From: Marsupella aquatica
Taxonomy: Eukaryota; Marchantiophyta
Direction: 5' to 3'
Assembly: GCA_973895155.1 (NCBI GenBank)
Contig: OZ316895.1
Location: 3,844,001-3,908,000 of the forward strand
DNA: 64,000 nt
The position numbers were made by a program, and so were the translations under genes. This document shows positions 12,101-24,000 of this stretch, piece by piece. Positions within the stretch are counted from its first letter, which is position 1, and each line of letters begins with the position of its first letter. Below the pieces are notes generated by a model. It did no database searches. It was not told the DNA's origin and was given only the letters and a program-made list of their open reading frames with translations.

Positions 12101-13066
12101 ATGGTACAGGTACATAAACCCTAAATTATGTTGCCCCATTGTGTTTGTATATTCATGGTGGATCATGCACTAATGTCTTCAGTGTTGTTGTTGCCATGTA
12201 GGATATATGATGCTACCAATGAGACTGTTACCAAACGAAGAGTGGATTTACGGAAGGAATGGATGAGGAAGCCTGCCAATCGAAGAAAACCGGTGGAATT
12301 TCCCGCTGACTGCCAAGAATTGCCACCTTTCAGGGAATGGTTTCAAACATTAGTCAATACCCATAATTTTGAGAAAGAGTCTGAGCGGTCATTACTATCT
12401 GTATACTCCACACCACCTAGTTTGAAGGCACGACTGTATAGGGCATGCAGAGCCTATGGGCACCATTGGAGGACTATTCCATCCTTGGGGTGTTTGAGTG
12501 ATTGTGATTCTGGTGCTTTCAGCACTTTTGATTCTGGGATGGCTTCTACATTCACTGAGAAGCGAGTGGACAGGTCTGGTGCAACCATAGAAGAATCTGT
12601 ACAGTATGTAGGGGCCTTGACAGATATCTTGGTACTGAATTACGGCAGCTTGAGGAAAGAGGTGATTCTTTTCAAAGGGAAATGGGCAGATCCATCATGG
12701 ACTCCTAAATCCTCTGCCAGTATGAGGTATTCCGAGTCTGGTCTTTGGCAGGTGAATTTCCATAGAGAACTGGGTGTGTCCAAGAAAATGCATTACGTTT
12801 TCCCAAAGCAAGTGGAGCAGGTTTTCTTCCACCCCAATGAGAAGGGGATAGCATGGAGAACAATCCTCCACAAAGAATCCAGGTCCACAAGGGTGTTAGG
12901 TGATTACATAGACTTTGATTTCCATGCTACAATGGAAAACAATGCCAAATTACACATCGAATTGGCTAAGGCCTGTAGGTCTAGAGCAAATCCAGGACCA
13001 TTGACTGGTCCCAAACGAGGCAGAGATGCAGAGGGATCTGCAAGAAAGGGCAGGCATAAGCAGTGA
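9131..13066 (+). pseudogene. TNP2-type CACTA transposase, three exons, one frameshift
   Basis: This is the DDE-type nuclease of CACTA elements. Exons: 9131-10988, 11199-12109 and 12202-13066; both introns are GT-AG and keep frame. The N-terminus has the CPCVNCKG zinc-like transposase-associated domain, then an acidic stretch with VDV repeats. The TNP2 core follows: LLRKLGLDYERIPVCEKGC, FGLALDGVNPFG (first acidic residue), WTINDYPAYG and LDPMHCEKN (second). DUF4218-like (about 11660-11940) and DUF4216-like (about 12620-12890) domains end it. Near 9811-9830 the frame shifts by +1: the N-terminal frame runs on to 9934, while core homology resumes at an ATG at 9819. This is either a disabling indel, a sequencing error, or two separate proteins. 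There is no other stop. Confidence 0.85.
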
Positions 13067-13144
13067 ATAGGTTTTAGGTGTGTGCGGGGGTGTGTGAAGT
13101 CCATAGATGGACTACATGTATGGACTATATATGAAATCAGACTA

Positions 13145-16100
13145 ATGGTTTACCCATTTGTGCAGTTGGTGAATGCAGCCTGTGAAAGGAAGATTGCAGG
13201 GTTGTCACATTTTGTGAATCCTTATGAGGAGGCCCGAAATCGGAACATAGAGCATAATGTCAGAATTATGCGTGATCTAGGACTGGGGCCAGACTGCAAG
13301 CTGATGTGTGTGTTAATATGTCTGTTGCAAATTTGATTCAGTAGATGGAGTTGTCAGGTTCCTTTTCTGTTTTCATATTCCAGATTGGTCTCATACTAGT
13401 ATTTATCCTGTACATAAGTACTAGACAGTGTTACGGTGTTGTAGATTCATTTTGCATGTATGTTTGATCTGCATTGGTGTATGTTGATGATTGCTTTAAT
13501 TGTTCCTTAGAGGCCCAACCACACATGTACAACGAGAGAGAGAAAAGCCTGCTTTGGTGAAAGGTACTTCAACTGAAACATTGCCAAAGAGGAGGAGCTC
13601 TAGACTATCAGAAGTTACCAAGGTGAACATGGCAGAGTTTGGTGATGATGGCTATGGTTCTCCTTCTGGGTATGACACTGAGGATTGTGACATTGGAGGG
13701 TCAGAACCAGAGAGTGAACAACAGGTAATGCTTGAACTTCATCATCCTAATAGGAAGGGATCCTTGTCCCTTTTTCAAATTATATGTTGATATGTTTACA
13801 TTGTCCATGATGTAGGTACAGAAACAAAATCGTGGTCCTAAGAAGACTGGGCCTGGTGGAGGTGGGCTGGTGAGATGTTGGAAAGACCCAGACACTGGAC
13901 TCTTATATGAAAGTGAGTGGATTGTACTGTTCTACTTTTCAGGTGTGTTTGGAAGTTGATATTCTACTTGGAAATGAAATTAATTGAAGTGCTTTGGTGT
14001 TGTGTGTTTGTTTAGTGGTTCCATCAGCATCTGAAGGCAGATCAGGTCAATCTGATGTACTACATTCCAGAGGATCTTCAGGTAATACACAATCTGCTCG
14101 TCATGCATATGCAAGTGCATTTGCTGTACTTTTCAATCATGTACATATTTTTTGATTGAATGCATGTGTGTGCATTGTAGGCGGGGCCTCTGAGATGCGC
14201 AGGGAACGAAGGCATGCTAAGAAGCAGTTTGATAATACTGCCAAACAACAAAGGGATTGCGGAGAGGTGCCCAAACACATTAAAGTGAGTATTGTACTTT
14301 TTTTGAATGTAGATTTAGACAAATCTGATCCTCTCTGTTGTTGTGTGTATAAAACCTGGACTCTGCATAAATTCCAGAGTTATGATCTGACACTGTCTGT
14401 GAAATGCAGATTTATGACAATGATATTGATGATTATGATGGCAACAAACAATACTGGCTGGAGGAACTTCGTGGCAATGTACTCAGAGTCTTTGATGTAT
14501 CAAAGCCAAAATGGACTGATCATCCACAAGTTCATACAACCACAGTGTGGAATAACATGGCAGCTGAGTGGGAGTATGTGGGTGGGGAATTTATTAACAC
14601 CAAATTCCAGAGTCATTGTCGTGGCATATTGAAGAGAGAGCGCCATAAAATGCATGTTTACTGGAAGAAAGTTTGCAATGAGGATCCAACCAAACCTGGG
14701 CCATCTGGTGTTGATCCAAAGAAATGGGCAGCTTTGGTATCTCATTTTACCAGTCCAGCATTGATATCTTTGAGTAAACAGATGACTGATAAAAGAGCAC
14801 GAGTGCAAGATACCTCTCACTTTGGAAGGGGAGGGCATGCTGCAGCAGCAAAGAGAATGGTAAATTGTCTATCATTTTCACTATCAATTCTGTCTTGTTT
14901 GTGAATCTTGATGAAAACAGACTCTGTGATTTCTCATTCATTGTGTGTTTGAACAGAAGCAGAAGAGAGGATCAAGCCCAGGTATATCTGACCTGAAAGA
15001 AAACCATGGTAGTCAGGGTTCATTGCCAAAGGTGACAATGAGCCCATCATTGGCAAGTGCAAAAGGTCAGACTGGTAGTTTTGTGGGAGCAAAGGTGAGC
15101 CCATCATTGGCAAGTGGGGAGGGTAAAAGTGCTAGCTTACTGGGGCAAGGATACAGACATGGATCAGCTGTGAGTATTGTCATACCAATTTGATTTGTAC
15201 ATCATTCTCCATTTGACAGAGTGTTGTGTCGTTTGTAAGTTTGACAGTGAGAATGTTGTGTTGGTTTGTGGTTCATTTATAGACCCCACATTCAAAACAA
15301 GAGATCACTGCCATTGGGGCTGTGAAATTGGATGTCGCTGAGTTGAAAGGCACTGTGAGGGAGTTGACAAACATGATGACTACGTGGATGGCACATCACA
15401 CTAGTAATGTACAAGTTCCAATAGTTGTGCCTAGTCACAGTAAGTTGACTACAACTACTAAACAAGGTAGTAGAAAGCGATCTTTTACTTTTTCAGGCGA
15501 TAATGAAGGTAAAATTCTCTATCATGTATACACTGTCCATTCAATGTAATTATTGTGATGTGTATATGTCATTGCATGTTTATAATGTTCTTGCATGTTT
15601 TTAGTGTGATTATATGTTGCTGGTGTATACATGTTTGTTTATGCATTACTTTTGTGTGTGTTTTATGACAGCATCTTTAGGGGAGCCTCCTGTGTCGCAG
15701 GGAAGACCAACTGACACAGCTAACAGTACTCTAAAGCAAACTGAATTGGAAGTGAACCTTTTGCCATCTAAGTTGCCCAAAGAAGCCATTTCAGATGCCT
15801 TTCAGTTGCCAGAGGATAAGTCGACTCAGTTGACACCAAATGTAACCCCATAATCATCTGAGTTGCCAAAAGAAACTCCCATTCCAAGTGAGCAGGATGA
15901 CACTCCATCAACTAGAAAGGGAAAGAAGAAAAGGAAGAAAGGATCCTCAGCAAATGCATCACCTGCACAGAAGAAACCAATGCAGTCTCCTAACCCTGTT
16001 GCAAAGGTAAATGTGTGTTTGATTTGAGTGTTCTTCTATCTTTCAATTTCTGTTTATTGCATTTTTAACAAAATGTGTTGTTCACAGTTTGCAAGAGGAG

Positions 16101-16348
16101 ATTTGGTGAAGATGAAGAGCGTTGTGGACAATTCCATGATAGTGGCAGAAGGTGAGGTGACAGGGCTGCCAGGAGAAGATAAGTTTCATTGTGCAGATTT
16201 TGAAAGCCCTTTCTTGCGAGTGCGTGTGATTGAAGTGTTTGTAGATGTGGCATTGCCATTTGCCAATTCAGGGGAGAACCAGTCTAAATTATCTGATGTG
16301 AAAGGGATGAATGCCCTATGGAACTCTAGATTGCTTAAGAAGCAATAG
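13145..16348 (+). pseudogene. TNPA-like CACTA gene, ten exons, one in-frame stop
   Basis: Ten exons with matching phases: 13145-13305, 13511-13724, 13816-13912, 14016-14081, 14181-14284, 14410-14859, 14957-15169, 15283-15508, 15672-16006 and 16088-16348. The start is the in-frame ATG at 13145, though exon 1 may instead begin at an acceptor at 13166. Exon 1 has a YEEARNRNIEHNVRIMRDLGL stretch common in CACTA proteins. Exon 6 (WLEELRGNVL to the VDPKKWAALVSHF region) matches the plant Ptta/En/Spm transposase family (Transposase_24). Exon 8 encodes a short helical segment. The last exon is DUF8039-like (RVRVIEVFVDVALPF). Exon 9 has an in-frame TAA at 15851-15853, while homologous-looking LPKE repeats continue after it. 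The likely role is binding subterminal repeats beside TNP2, as TNPA does. Confidence 0.75.
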
Positions 16349-16700
16349 AAATAGCACTCTGTCAAGAAACAATAGACATGATAGAATGACAACTCTATTT
16401 TTCTATAAACATGCAGAGTGATTGGTATGTCAGGTTGTAACAATTGACAATCTAATATTATTGATGTCAATGTAATTTTGTTTCATAAATTTGCATTGAG
16501 TTCAATATTTATCGTGAGACTTATGAAGGTATCTTGTATGAATATCAATTGGATTTGTGATATATATCGAATGTTGCTTTAAGTTTTCATTCAGCAAATC
16601 TATTGAATGGCTTTGTAATGTATGATTTTTGATTGACATGAAGTTTTATATATCATGATCACTTAAATTTGAATTTCTCCAAATCATTGAATACTTCGTC
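16349..16700. other. 3' untranslated and spacer part of CACTA
   Basis: AT-rich sequence after the last stop codon of the TNPA-like gene. No gene is seen; it probably holds the 3' UTR and polyadenylation site, since several AATATT/AATGTAAT-type stretches lie at 16450-16620. Confidence 0.4.
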
Positions 16701-16766
16701 TGAATGACTGGCTAGAATGACTGAATGACTGGCTAGAATGACTGAATGACTGGCTAGAATGACTGA
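16701..16766. repeat. 21-bp tandem repeat, three copies
   Basis: TGAATGACTGGCTAGAATGAC is repeated about three times head to tail at the inner edge of the 3' subterminal region. It contains the same AATGACT core as the rest of the array. Confidence 0.85.
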
Positions 16767-17439
16767 TGTAATGGTCATTATCCACAACTATCTTTGTGAC
16801 CAATATGACTCAACTCTGGTCATTAAAGACATAGACTAAATGATTCAAAGAATGACATATACAATGACCTTTCTCATGGTCATTATAAACAAGTCCACTA
16901 TGACTCACTTTATGTCATTCAAGACATGTCATTAATGACTAATGTGTATCTTTACGTGTCTTCTCCCAATTGAACCACGTGTCTCAATATGACTTGTTTA
17001 TACCGTAGTCATTTTGGACACGTCCAAAATGACCCAAATATATTGCCAAATGGTGAATCCTCTTTAAACCACGTGTCACTATTTGATTTGTTATATAATG
17101 TACGTCATTTTGGACAAGTCCAAAATGACCAATGTTATTTGTTTTTTAATTGCCACGTGTCGTTGTGTGATTGGGTACGGGGACCATCGACGGTCAACGG
17201 CAATTGACCGTCGATGGTGATTTGTGTCGTCATTTTGGACCGTTCAACATTTATGACCATATCATAAAAATGGTCATTTAGGATAGTATGAAATGACCAC
17301 ATGTTTTTAGCGTCATTTGTCCAAAAGGACCGTGACCAAAATGTCCGTTGTGACGCGTCTGGAAAGACGAGAACGATTGCGTCATTGTTTTGTTAAAAAG
17401 ACCTGATTAATAGTCATTGTTTCGGTCATAAAATACATT
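16767..17439. repeat. 3' subterminal repeat region of CACTA element
   Basis: GTCATT and AATGACC motifs occur about every 20-40 bp in both orientations, for example at 16775, 16800, 16865, 16915, 17010, 17105, 17230 and 17275. This mirrors the left array and is where TNPA-type proteins are expected to bind. A short palindrome around GACGGTCAACGGCAATTGACCGTC lies near 17188-17212. Confidence 0.75.
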
Positions 17440-17453
17440 GTTTTCTACTAGTG
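17440..17453. repeat. 3' terminal inverted repeat of CACTA element
   Basis: GTTTTCTACTAGTG; its reverse complement begins CACTAGTAGAAAAC, the diagnostic CACTA terminus. Sequence character changes abruptly after 17453, where the GTCATT motifs stop. The 3-bp target duplication would be 17454-17456 (GCT), but the left copy is outside the window. Confidence 0.85.
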
Positions 17454-18101
17454 GCTGCTGCTTCCCCCGAAATGGATTAGACGCATGCTCTGGCCTTCAA
17501 CTTCTCCCCCTTCGAAACGGATTCCACGAGGGCTTTGCCCTTTAACTTCTCCCCTGATGCCATCTTTGTAGTCATCTCTGTCGGATTGGTCTCCATCTGA
17601 TCTTCCATCGACAAATATGGCGAACAATGTCATCTCTCACAAAACATTTGACCCGATTTAGTCACCGCAAACATTATATTACATCGCTGACACATTCTGT
17701 AAGGAGTACCACGAATTCGATACGTCGAACCTTCTGAATCGTCCGTCGAAACATCCTCATTCTTTGAGCTTAGCGGAGTAGTCATCGCCCTTCAAACAAG
17801 AGATGCTGACCGAGACTAAGAATTGGAAATGAGAGAGCTGATGTGCGAATAGATTATCCAGTAGCCAGAAAGTGGAATGCGTGGGGGAATGAGCAATAGG
17901 GATCATCTCAATGCTTTATACTGTTTAGTCTCCACTAGTCATTGTACATAGTGGTTTCTAGAAGAGGGTGCGCGTTTGACTGGCGCGTATTAGAATTGGC
18001 GGGAAGTTCAGTTGTCCTCTAATTATGGCTTTAATTTCACGTTTGGCGACCGCCCCGGGAATACTGATTGCTAGTGAAGTACTGAGATTTCTTATGAAGG
18101 T
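17454..18101. other. Unannotated spacer next to CACTA
   Basis: No gene or known element is recognised. A short minus-strand frame at 17448-17633 crosses the CACTA end and has no domain. It is likely the host or older repeat DNA into which the CACTA element inserted. Confidence 0.4.
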
Positions 18102-18960
18102 CAGTAGTTACTGATTGTCCGGTGTCCACTCATTGGTAAACTGGTACTGTCCACTCATTTTTTCTGAGTGGAGTTGAAATGATTGTTCGTAATCGATTGT
18201 AGTCGTTCTCATTCACTTGAAATGACTGACGGACCATGCATAATCTTTACCGGTATGTGTGATGCCTTTAGATCCGTAATTGTATCTTCCTGTCTCGCGT
18301 GCAATTGTATCTTACTTATGAAGTACCAATTACGAGCTAGAGTTTGGGCCTAGCCTTCTAGCTTCTACGTCGTAGACCTTGTTATCCCTACACCCTCTGA
18401 CTAAGGTCACGCGACATGCCTTTAGATCCGTAATTGTATCTTCCTGTCTCACGCGCAATCGTATCTTACTTATGAAGTACCAAGTACGAGCTAGAGTTTG
18501 GGCCTAGCCTTCTAGCTTCTATGTCGTAGACCCTGTTATCCCTACACCCTCTGACTAAGGTCACGCGACTAGTCGCGTGCAGGGCAGTGCATTGACTACA
18601 TTCTGCCTACTTATTGACGGTTGTGATAGGACAATGCAGTTCACGGACGTTTTACTGGCGCTTATTAGCACTACTGTCCTCAGTAGTTACTGACTGTCCA
18701 CTCATTTGTTTTGAGTGGATGTGAAATGATTGATCGTAATCGATTGTGGTCATTCTCATTCATTTGAAATGACTGACGGACCATGCATAGTCTGTTGCCG
18801 GTATGTGTGGTACCTCTAGGGTCATGCGACCAGTCGCGTGCAGCGCAGTGCATTGACTACATTCTGCTTATTGACCGACGTGACAGGACAGTGCAGTGAA
18901 ATTGACAGACGTGATAGGACTGTACGCTTACAGTGATATTCTCTGATGTGCAGGATCATA
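18102..18960. repeat. Complex duplicated segment (two nested duplications)
   Basis: The block 18102-18261 is repeated in diverged form at 18681-18809; both hold a CAGTAGTTACTGA start, ATTCTCATTCA and CCATGCATA. Between them lie two copies of a 154-bp unit (18262-18415 and 18416-18569). A third segment around CAGTCGCGTGCAG...TGCATTGACTACATTCTGC occurs near 18570 and again near 18830. There is no coding capacity. It may be a satellite-like or element-derived block. Confidence 0.7.
18262..18569. repeat. 154-bp tandem duplication
   Basis: ATGCCTTTAGATCCGTAATT starts at 18262 and again at 18416; the two copies differ at only a few bases, so the duplication is recent. Each ends with GACTAAGGTCACGCGAC. 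Confidence 0.85.
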
Positions 18961-19300
18961 ATTATTATTGTAATGCTGTACATTAGTTAGAAATAATGGA
19001 AATTTTATAAATTTTAAACTTTTTCTAACTCAAGGTACAATCTAGTTACCTTTTGTAGCAATTTAGATCAACCGAACACTTTACCTAATGTTATGCTTCA
19101 TCGGAGGCTATTGCCTATATTGGACAAGGATCGCCAATATAAATCCTTGCTCTTTACATGCTACCAAGAAAGAAGACTGGACATCATTGGAGAAGCAATG
19201 CAGACTAGAAGATTCAAGAACCGGACTCCAAAACACTTCTTCAGCAAGAATGAGCTCTCTATGCAATTATCACAATCAGCCGATCTCTGCTATTTTAGTT
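18961..19300. other. Spacer with short open frames of unknown meaning
   Basis: Two overlapping frames of about 70 codons run over 19088-19306. One encodes LPILDKDRQYKSLLF and a basic RRFKNRTPKHFF stretch. No family is recognised, and the frames could be a remnant of a 5' exon. I do not call a gene. Confidence 0.3.
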
Positions 19301-20070
19301 AAATAGCTAAAGTGGTCAGAAAAGTCTCATACTTTTTCAGGCATTAGTAGTTACGTAGTAGAATCATCCCTGAAAGTTTCATCTCAAACCAACATGTGTT
19401 TTGAAAGTTAAAATTATTTTAGTTTAGCTATTTTTTTACATAGCCGCGACTTCGCCGACGCTTTGAGAAAAGTCCTTTGTATTTTTGGACGCTTTGAAAA
19501 GCATCCACCCAAGACCACGACGCTTTGAGAAGCGTCCGCCACCCAACCAGTTGTACTCCGACGCTCTGCAATCCACATGAGGAGCGACGCCCACAGAAGC
19601 ATCCGCTACCCCGAAGGCGACATCGACACTGCGACGCCCACTGAAGCGTCCCGCCCGAAGACCAGAAGACGGACGCTACGACCAAAACCTCAAAATTCAG
19701 CCGACGCTTTCTGAAGCGTCCACAAAAGTCCTTTGTAGTTTTGGACGCTTTCTGAAGCGTCCACTATGTTCCCGACACTTAGAAAAATGTTCAGTTTTCG
19801 CACTTTTAAAAACACCGCGCCACTTTTACCGATTTATTTGAGGCACTTAGAGATCTCAGAAAAGTCTGAAACTTTGTCAGCATAGAGATTATATGTAGTA
19901 GAGTACCCTAGAAAAGTTTCAACTCATTCCGACTCTTAGTTAGAAGTTAAAATTAGATTAAAATCACTGTTTATTAGTTTTACTGCAAACACCAACGCTT
20001 TGCAAAGCGTCCGCTCAAACCTCGACGCTTTGAGAAGCGTCCCCTGCATTTTCGACATTTTCAGCAGTGT
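19301..20070. repeat. Array of GACGCTT...AAGCGTC hairpin motifs in a duplicated unit of about 540 bp
   Basis: About a dozen imperfect palindromes of the form GACGCTTT-(2 to 4)-AAGCGTC occur between 19456 and 20070, the clearest near 19518, 19700, 19742, 19992 and 20024. The block from AGAAAAGTCT at about 19318 through TTAAAATTA is repeated, diverged, from about 19858, giving two units. Plant CACTA elements often carry such hairpin subterminal repeats. Confidence 0.75.
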
Positions 20071-21052
20071 CCATTCACTTTTCAAGGATGACCGTCATTA
20101 AGTTTATTCAAGACCCTTTAGATATGAAAGGGCATGTCCTTTCAGTCTCTTAGTCTCCTTGCGTTCCTGCTAGCCTATATGAAGTAGAATTTGTGTCATT
20201 TTCAAGGGTGAAGAAATAAAGTAGTGCCTGTGGCATGTGCTGCAGTACTGGAATCACCTTTGCTTGCAAATACAAAAGAATTCTTCTCCCTTCCTTGGTC
20301 TGAATGATTGAGAGTTTAGATCATTGAAGTAAAATTACTTGTATGAAGTTGAATCTCAGAAGTATGAGGGAATAGATTCCTTAAGTGGTGACAACCCATC
20401 TTCTTGAGTTCTTGATGCATAATTTTTGGCGTGACATTGCTTGTGCACGGATGCAAAGATTGTTACTCACCAATTACCTGTGACTTCAATTTGATCATGA
20501 TGGTGTTTATTATTCGTGACTCAGAGTACCGACTGGATATCGAAGTGATTGATTACTAGTTTCTTCTGAGTACCTTTGGAAGGAAAAGTTGAGACGTGTT
20601 GACAGCATTTTAGTAATCATCCTAGTACAATAATCCATTCCAAAAATGTTCTTACGGATATACCACCCAAAATCACATCAAATGAAGTATTGATGAGAAG
20701 TTACCTTGGTGTTTTCCAGCCTCCCTCATCATACCTCAAGATTTCATTGTGTTTTGTTATTTGTTTCCATTTTATTAATTGCATTTACAATGTTAAGCAA
20801 ACATTCAAATCTATGCCTTGCTGGGCAATCATAGTAAAAGGCTCAAACCTGTGTTTTTTTTGTTACCTTAATCATTCATAAGTGTTAAATGATAGAAAAT
20901 CATTCCTTTCTTGTTCTTCCATGGGATCGAATACCGAGTTTTGGACATTAAATGCTGATTTATGTCCTTAGTGCAATACTACAATTATGGTGACATCGAC
21001 AGTCTGGATCAGGGAAGGCGGACAAGTTATTATAGGCATACGTGAGAAATAG
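20071..21052. other. Non-coding leader upstream of the DUF7869-like gene
   Basis: No long frame is present. The downstream gene begins at an intron acceptor (AAATAG at 21047-21052), so one or more short 5' exons carrying its start codon should lie here or further left, but I could not identify them with confidence. Confidence 0.4.
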
Positions 21053-24000
21053 GTTGGAAAAGGTCGCGTGATAAGTCTTGATCCTTCCAGGGTTTGTCAC
21101 AATGTTCCTCTTGGGGCGGACAGAGTTCTTCTTCTATTGGAGGAAGTTTTTGACGAGACCATTCTATGCGAAGATGGCAAACTTTTGAAGGACATGATTG
21201 GGGGTTACCTTGTATGGGAAAGGAATCAGCTTTTTCGAGCTCCCATGGAATCGGAGGATGTGTTTGGCACTGTTGGTGATGATCAAGATCCAGTCAATCA
21301 AAATTCTGATGGGAACAACCATAATGAGAGTCGGTCTGGTGTGGAAGTAGTTTTACCAAAGGCCTTGTGGATGGGCATGCCTGTAAAGGTGGTGGATGAG
21401 AACAAGTTGATTTTTGCAGTGGCAACTATACATGTTCTAGATCCTATAGTGAAGCTTGGGGATGTCACCCTTGGGAATACACATGTGGGAATTCTGATCA
21501 ACGATTTTGTCGAGGGAGCTACCATAGATCATCTGAAGCATAGAGATTGCTTAAAAGCTTGGTCAATGGACCAACTCATTGCCAAGGATGGCAACTTGTT
21601 GTCTTTCCACAACATCAGGCAAGCTGTGGGAGGGAACACATCTCCAACAAGTGGCAAGCGGTCCTACGTCCATAAAAGTAGGAAAAGAAAGAGTCCATCT
21701 TCCCAGACATCTAGAAGAGACACATCTTTGGCACGTCAAGATGTGTTGTTGATAAACACTAAGGACTGTTGTAGTGAACATTGTTGCCAATATTTGGACC
21801 GCAACTTGGCTGTGGCAATTAGGCAAAAGTGGTGGTCAAAATCTTTTGCGGAGCGCAAGGAGGAGGAAATCAAAGCTATTAAAAATACAATACACTTGGG
21901 TACTGGAGGAAGGATTCTAGCAGTGGAGGGCAAAGTATTGTGCTTGGAGGCATGGAGAATCATTCATTCAAGAGGAAAGACTCAATTTTATGCCTTGAAG
22001 AAGACTGTGATGGCTGGAATGAACATAGGTACCCATGGTAATGCTGGAAAAAGGCGTATGTCCGAGAAAGTATCTCAAGCGTTCATGTCAATGAAAGAGA
22101 TTATTGAGGAGGCAGCTGATCATCATCCAGCCAAGTTGAGAACCATGGCAGATAATACAAGGATGGTTTTGAGGGAATTGCCAACAAATCTTACTTGGGA
22201 GAATATTAGAAATAGGGTTAATGTTGTCAACCAGGAGGCTGGTCTTCCTTCAATTTCCCAACCCACCTTGAGTCATCTACATCAGATGTATTTCAAGGAG
22301 TTCTCACGTCACAAAAAGGGCAACAACTTTTCAAAGTGTACAACTTGTAGTGAGTTGCTTCAACGGAAAGCAAACCTTACAAGAGCTAAGGAAGAGTTAG
22401 AGGGCCTAAGGCGTGACGAGGAGGAACATCACCAAGACCACACACAGCAAAGAATGTGCTATCATACTTGGAGATATGAGTCCATCCATCGTCCAAAGGA
22501 AGTGTTATGCCTTATTCATGATAAGATGGATCATTCAAAGACAGCTCTCCCAAGAATGCCCTTCAATCCTAAGCATGTGGATGGTGCCCAAAAGTTCCCA
22601 ATTACTGTCATTGGTATCCTTACTCATGGTCATGGTCCCAAGGCCATAGCCCAATATCATGTTGGAGTGTGGCCAGGTGATGTCAACATCACTATTGGGT
22701 CAATTGAGTCAATACTAAGGATGTTGGAAAACCCAAATCCAATGATCAAATCACTTGTGGAGGGGCCAGACTCGACAAGTCTTTTTAAAGACCTCCTTTT
22801 TGGGAGAGCAGATATCTTGGAGGCAAGTGTCCTTAGAGCATTTGAGGATGACATTGCCTACATCTCAAGCCTAGGTACTTTACTCACAATCCTTTAATTT
22901 ATGATTATTTAATAATATAAGCTCACACACACTGACACTTTACTTTGTGTAGTTGTTGCTCCTCCTAGCCAAGGTTTCATTAATAGGGTTTAAACCCTAA
23001 ACCCTAAATTGGGGTTTAGGGTCTGACAAGGGTTTTATTTAAAAGCATTCTGAGATTGTTACATTGTGATGCAGCACTTGAGGCACCAAAGTTCAGGCCC
23101 CTTCCACGAGTATTGATGCTACAACTGGATAATTGTGCCTCAGACAACAAGAACAGATATATGATGGCTTATTTGTCATTGTTGACGGCAAGGGAGGTGT
23201 TTGAAGAGGTTCATCTTGGTTTTATGGTGGTTGGGCATACTCATGAGGATGTCGACGGTATGTTCGGGCATTTTTCAGAGTCTATGATGCATAACCCCAC
23301 ATACTCATTGCCTGAGTTAATGTCCTTGTTCATGAGAGCAAGGACACCCAATGCAGTCCCACATTTTCTACAGGAGGTCCCAGATTTCAAAAACTACTTA
23401 GCTCCATTCATGTTGAAGGGCCCTGAGGCATTGGTGGGGCATTTAAAACCCAGGCTGTTTAGGTTCTATGTTCGTCATGATAGTATGCCATGCTTCCAAT
23501 ACAAAATGAAGTCAACTGATCAGAGATGGTTACCCAAGGAAGGTATTGAAATGTGGTCATGGAAAGATGACAAAAGTCCTCACATCCCAATTGGGGTGCC
23601 CAAACGGCTACCAATGATGGAGTTGAAAATGCTTCCTGAAGTGCTGACAGGGTTGAAGAAGCATGTGTCATTCTTTGAGTTTATTCTAAAGCGAACAAAA
23701 GAGGAAGAACCAAAGCGACGTTGGACAACTCTCATCAATTATTGGAATGACATTGTAGATACTCTACAGGGTGAGCAGGTGCAATATGAACCTGAAGGTG
23801 CACACAACTTGGAATACGGGTTTTGGCCTTTATCAATATGGAGAGAGCACGTTCCACCAGAATATCGAAATGTGGCATGTGAGTTGGAGGCAACAGTGGA
23901 TTATGTGGGACCAGCAAAAGATAAACCTCCTGAGAGTTTTAACCCTAGGGTTGATGTTGTGAAGGGCTGTTATGTGTTGGTACGGCCGGACGACTCAGAC

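Larger units (their letters stand above)
1..17453 (+). mobile_element. CACTA (En/Spm) DNA transposon, 5' end outside window
   Basis: The 3' terminus is seen directly: the last 14 bases, 17440-17453, read GTTTTCTACTAGTG, the inverse of a CACTAGTAGAAAAC terminus. Before it lie about 700 bp dense in short GTCATT/AATGAC motifs, and the same motifs fill 1-4100, as expected for the subterminal repeats bound by TNPA-type proteins. Between them sit, all on the plus strand, a PHD-finger gene (7887-8546), a TNP2-family transposase (9131-13066) and a TNPA-like gene (13145-16348). No CACTA terminus appears at the left edge, so the element is longer than 17.4 kb. It holds a nested MITE (7254-7560). Both transposition genes are damaged once, so it is probably not autonomous now. 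Confidence 0.88.

Noticed and set aside
18530-18544. ACCCTGTTATCCCTA, 15 of the 18 bases of the I-SceI homing endonuclease site
   Set aside because: It lies in a non-coding tandem duplicate, the sister copy differs by one base, and no homing endonuclease gene is near. Most likely chance.
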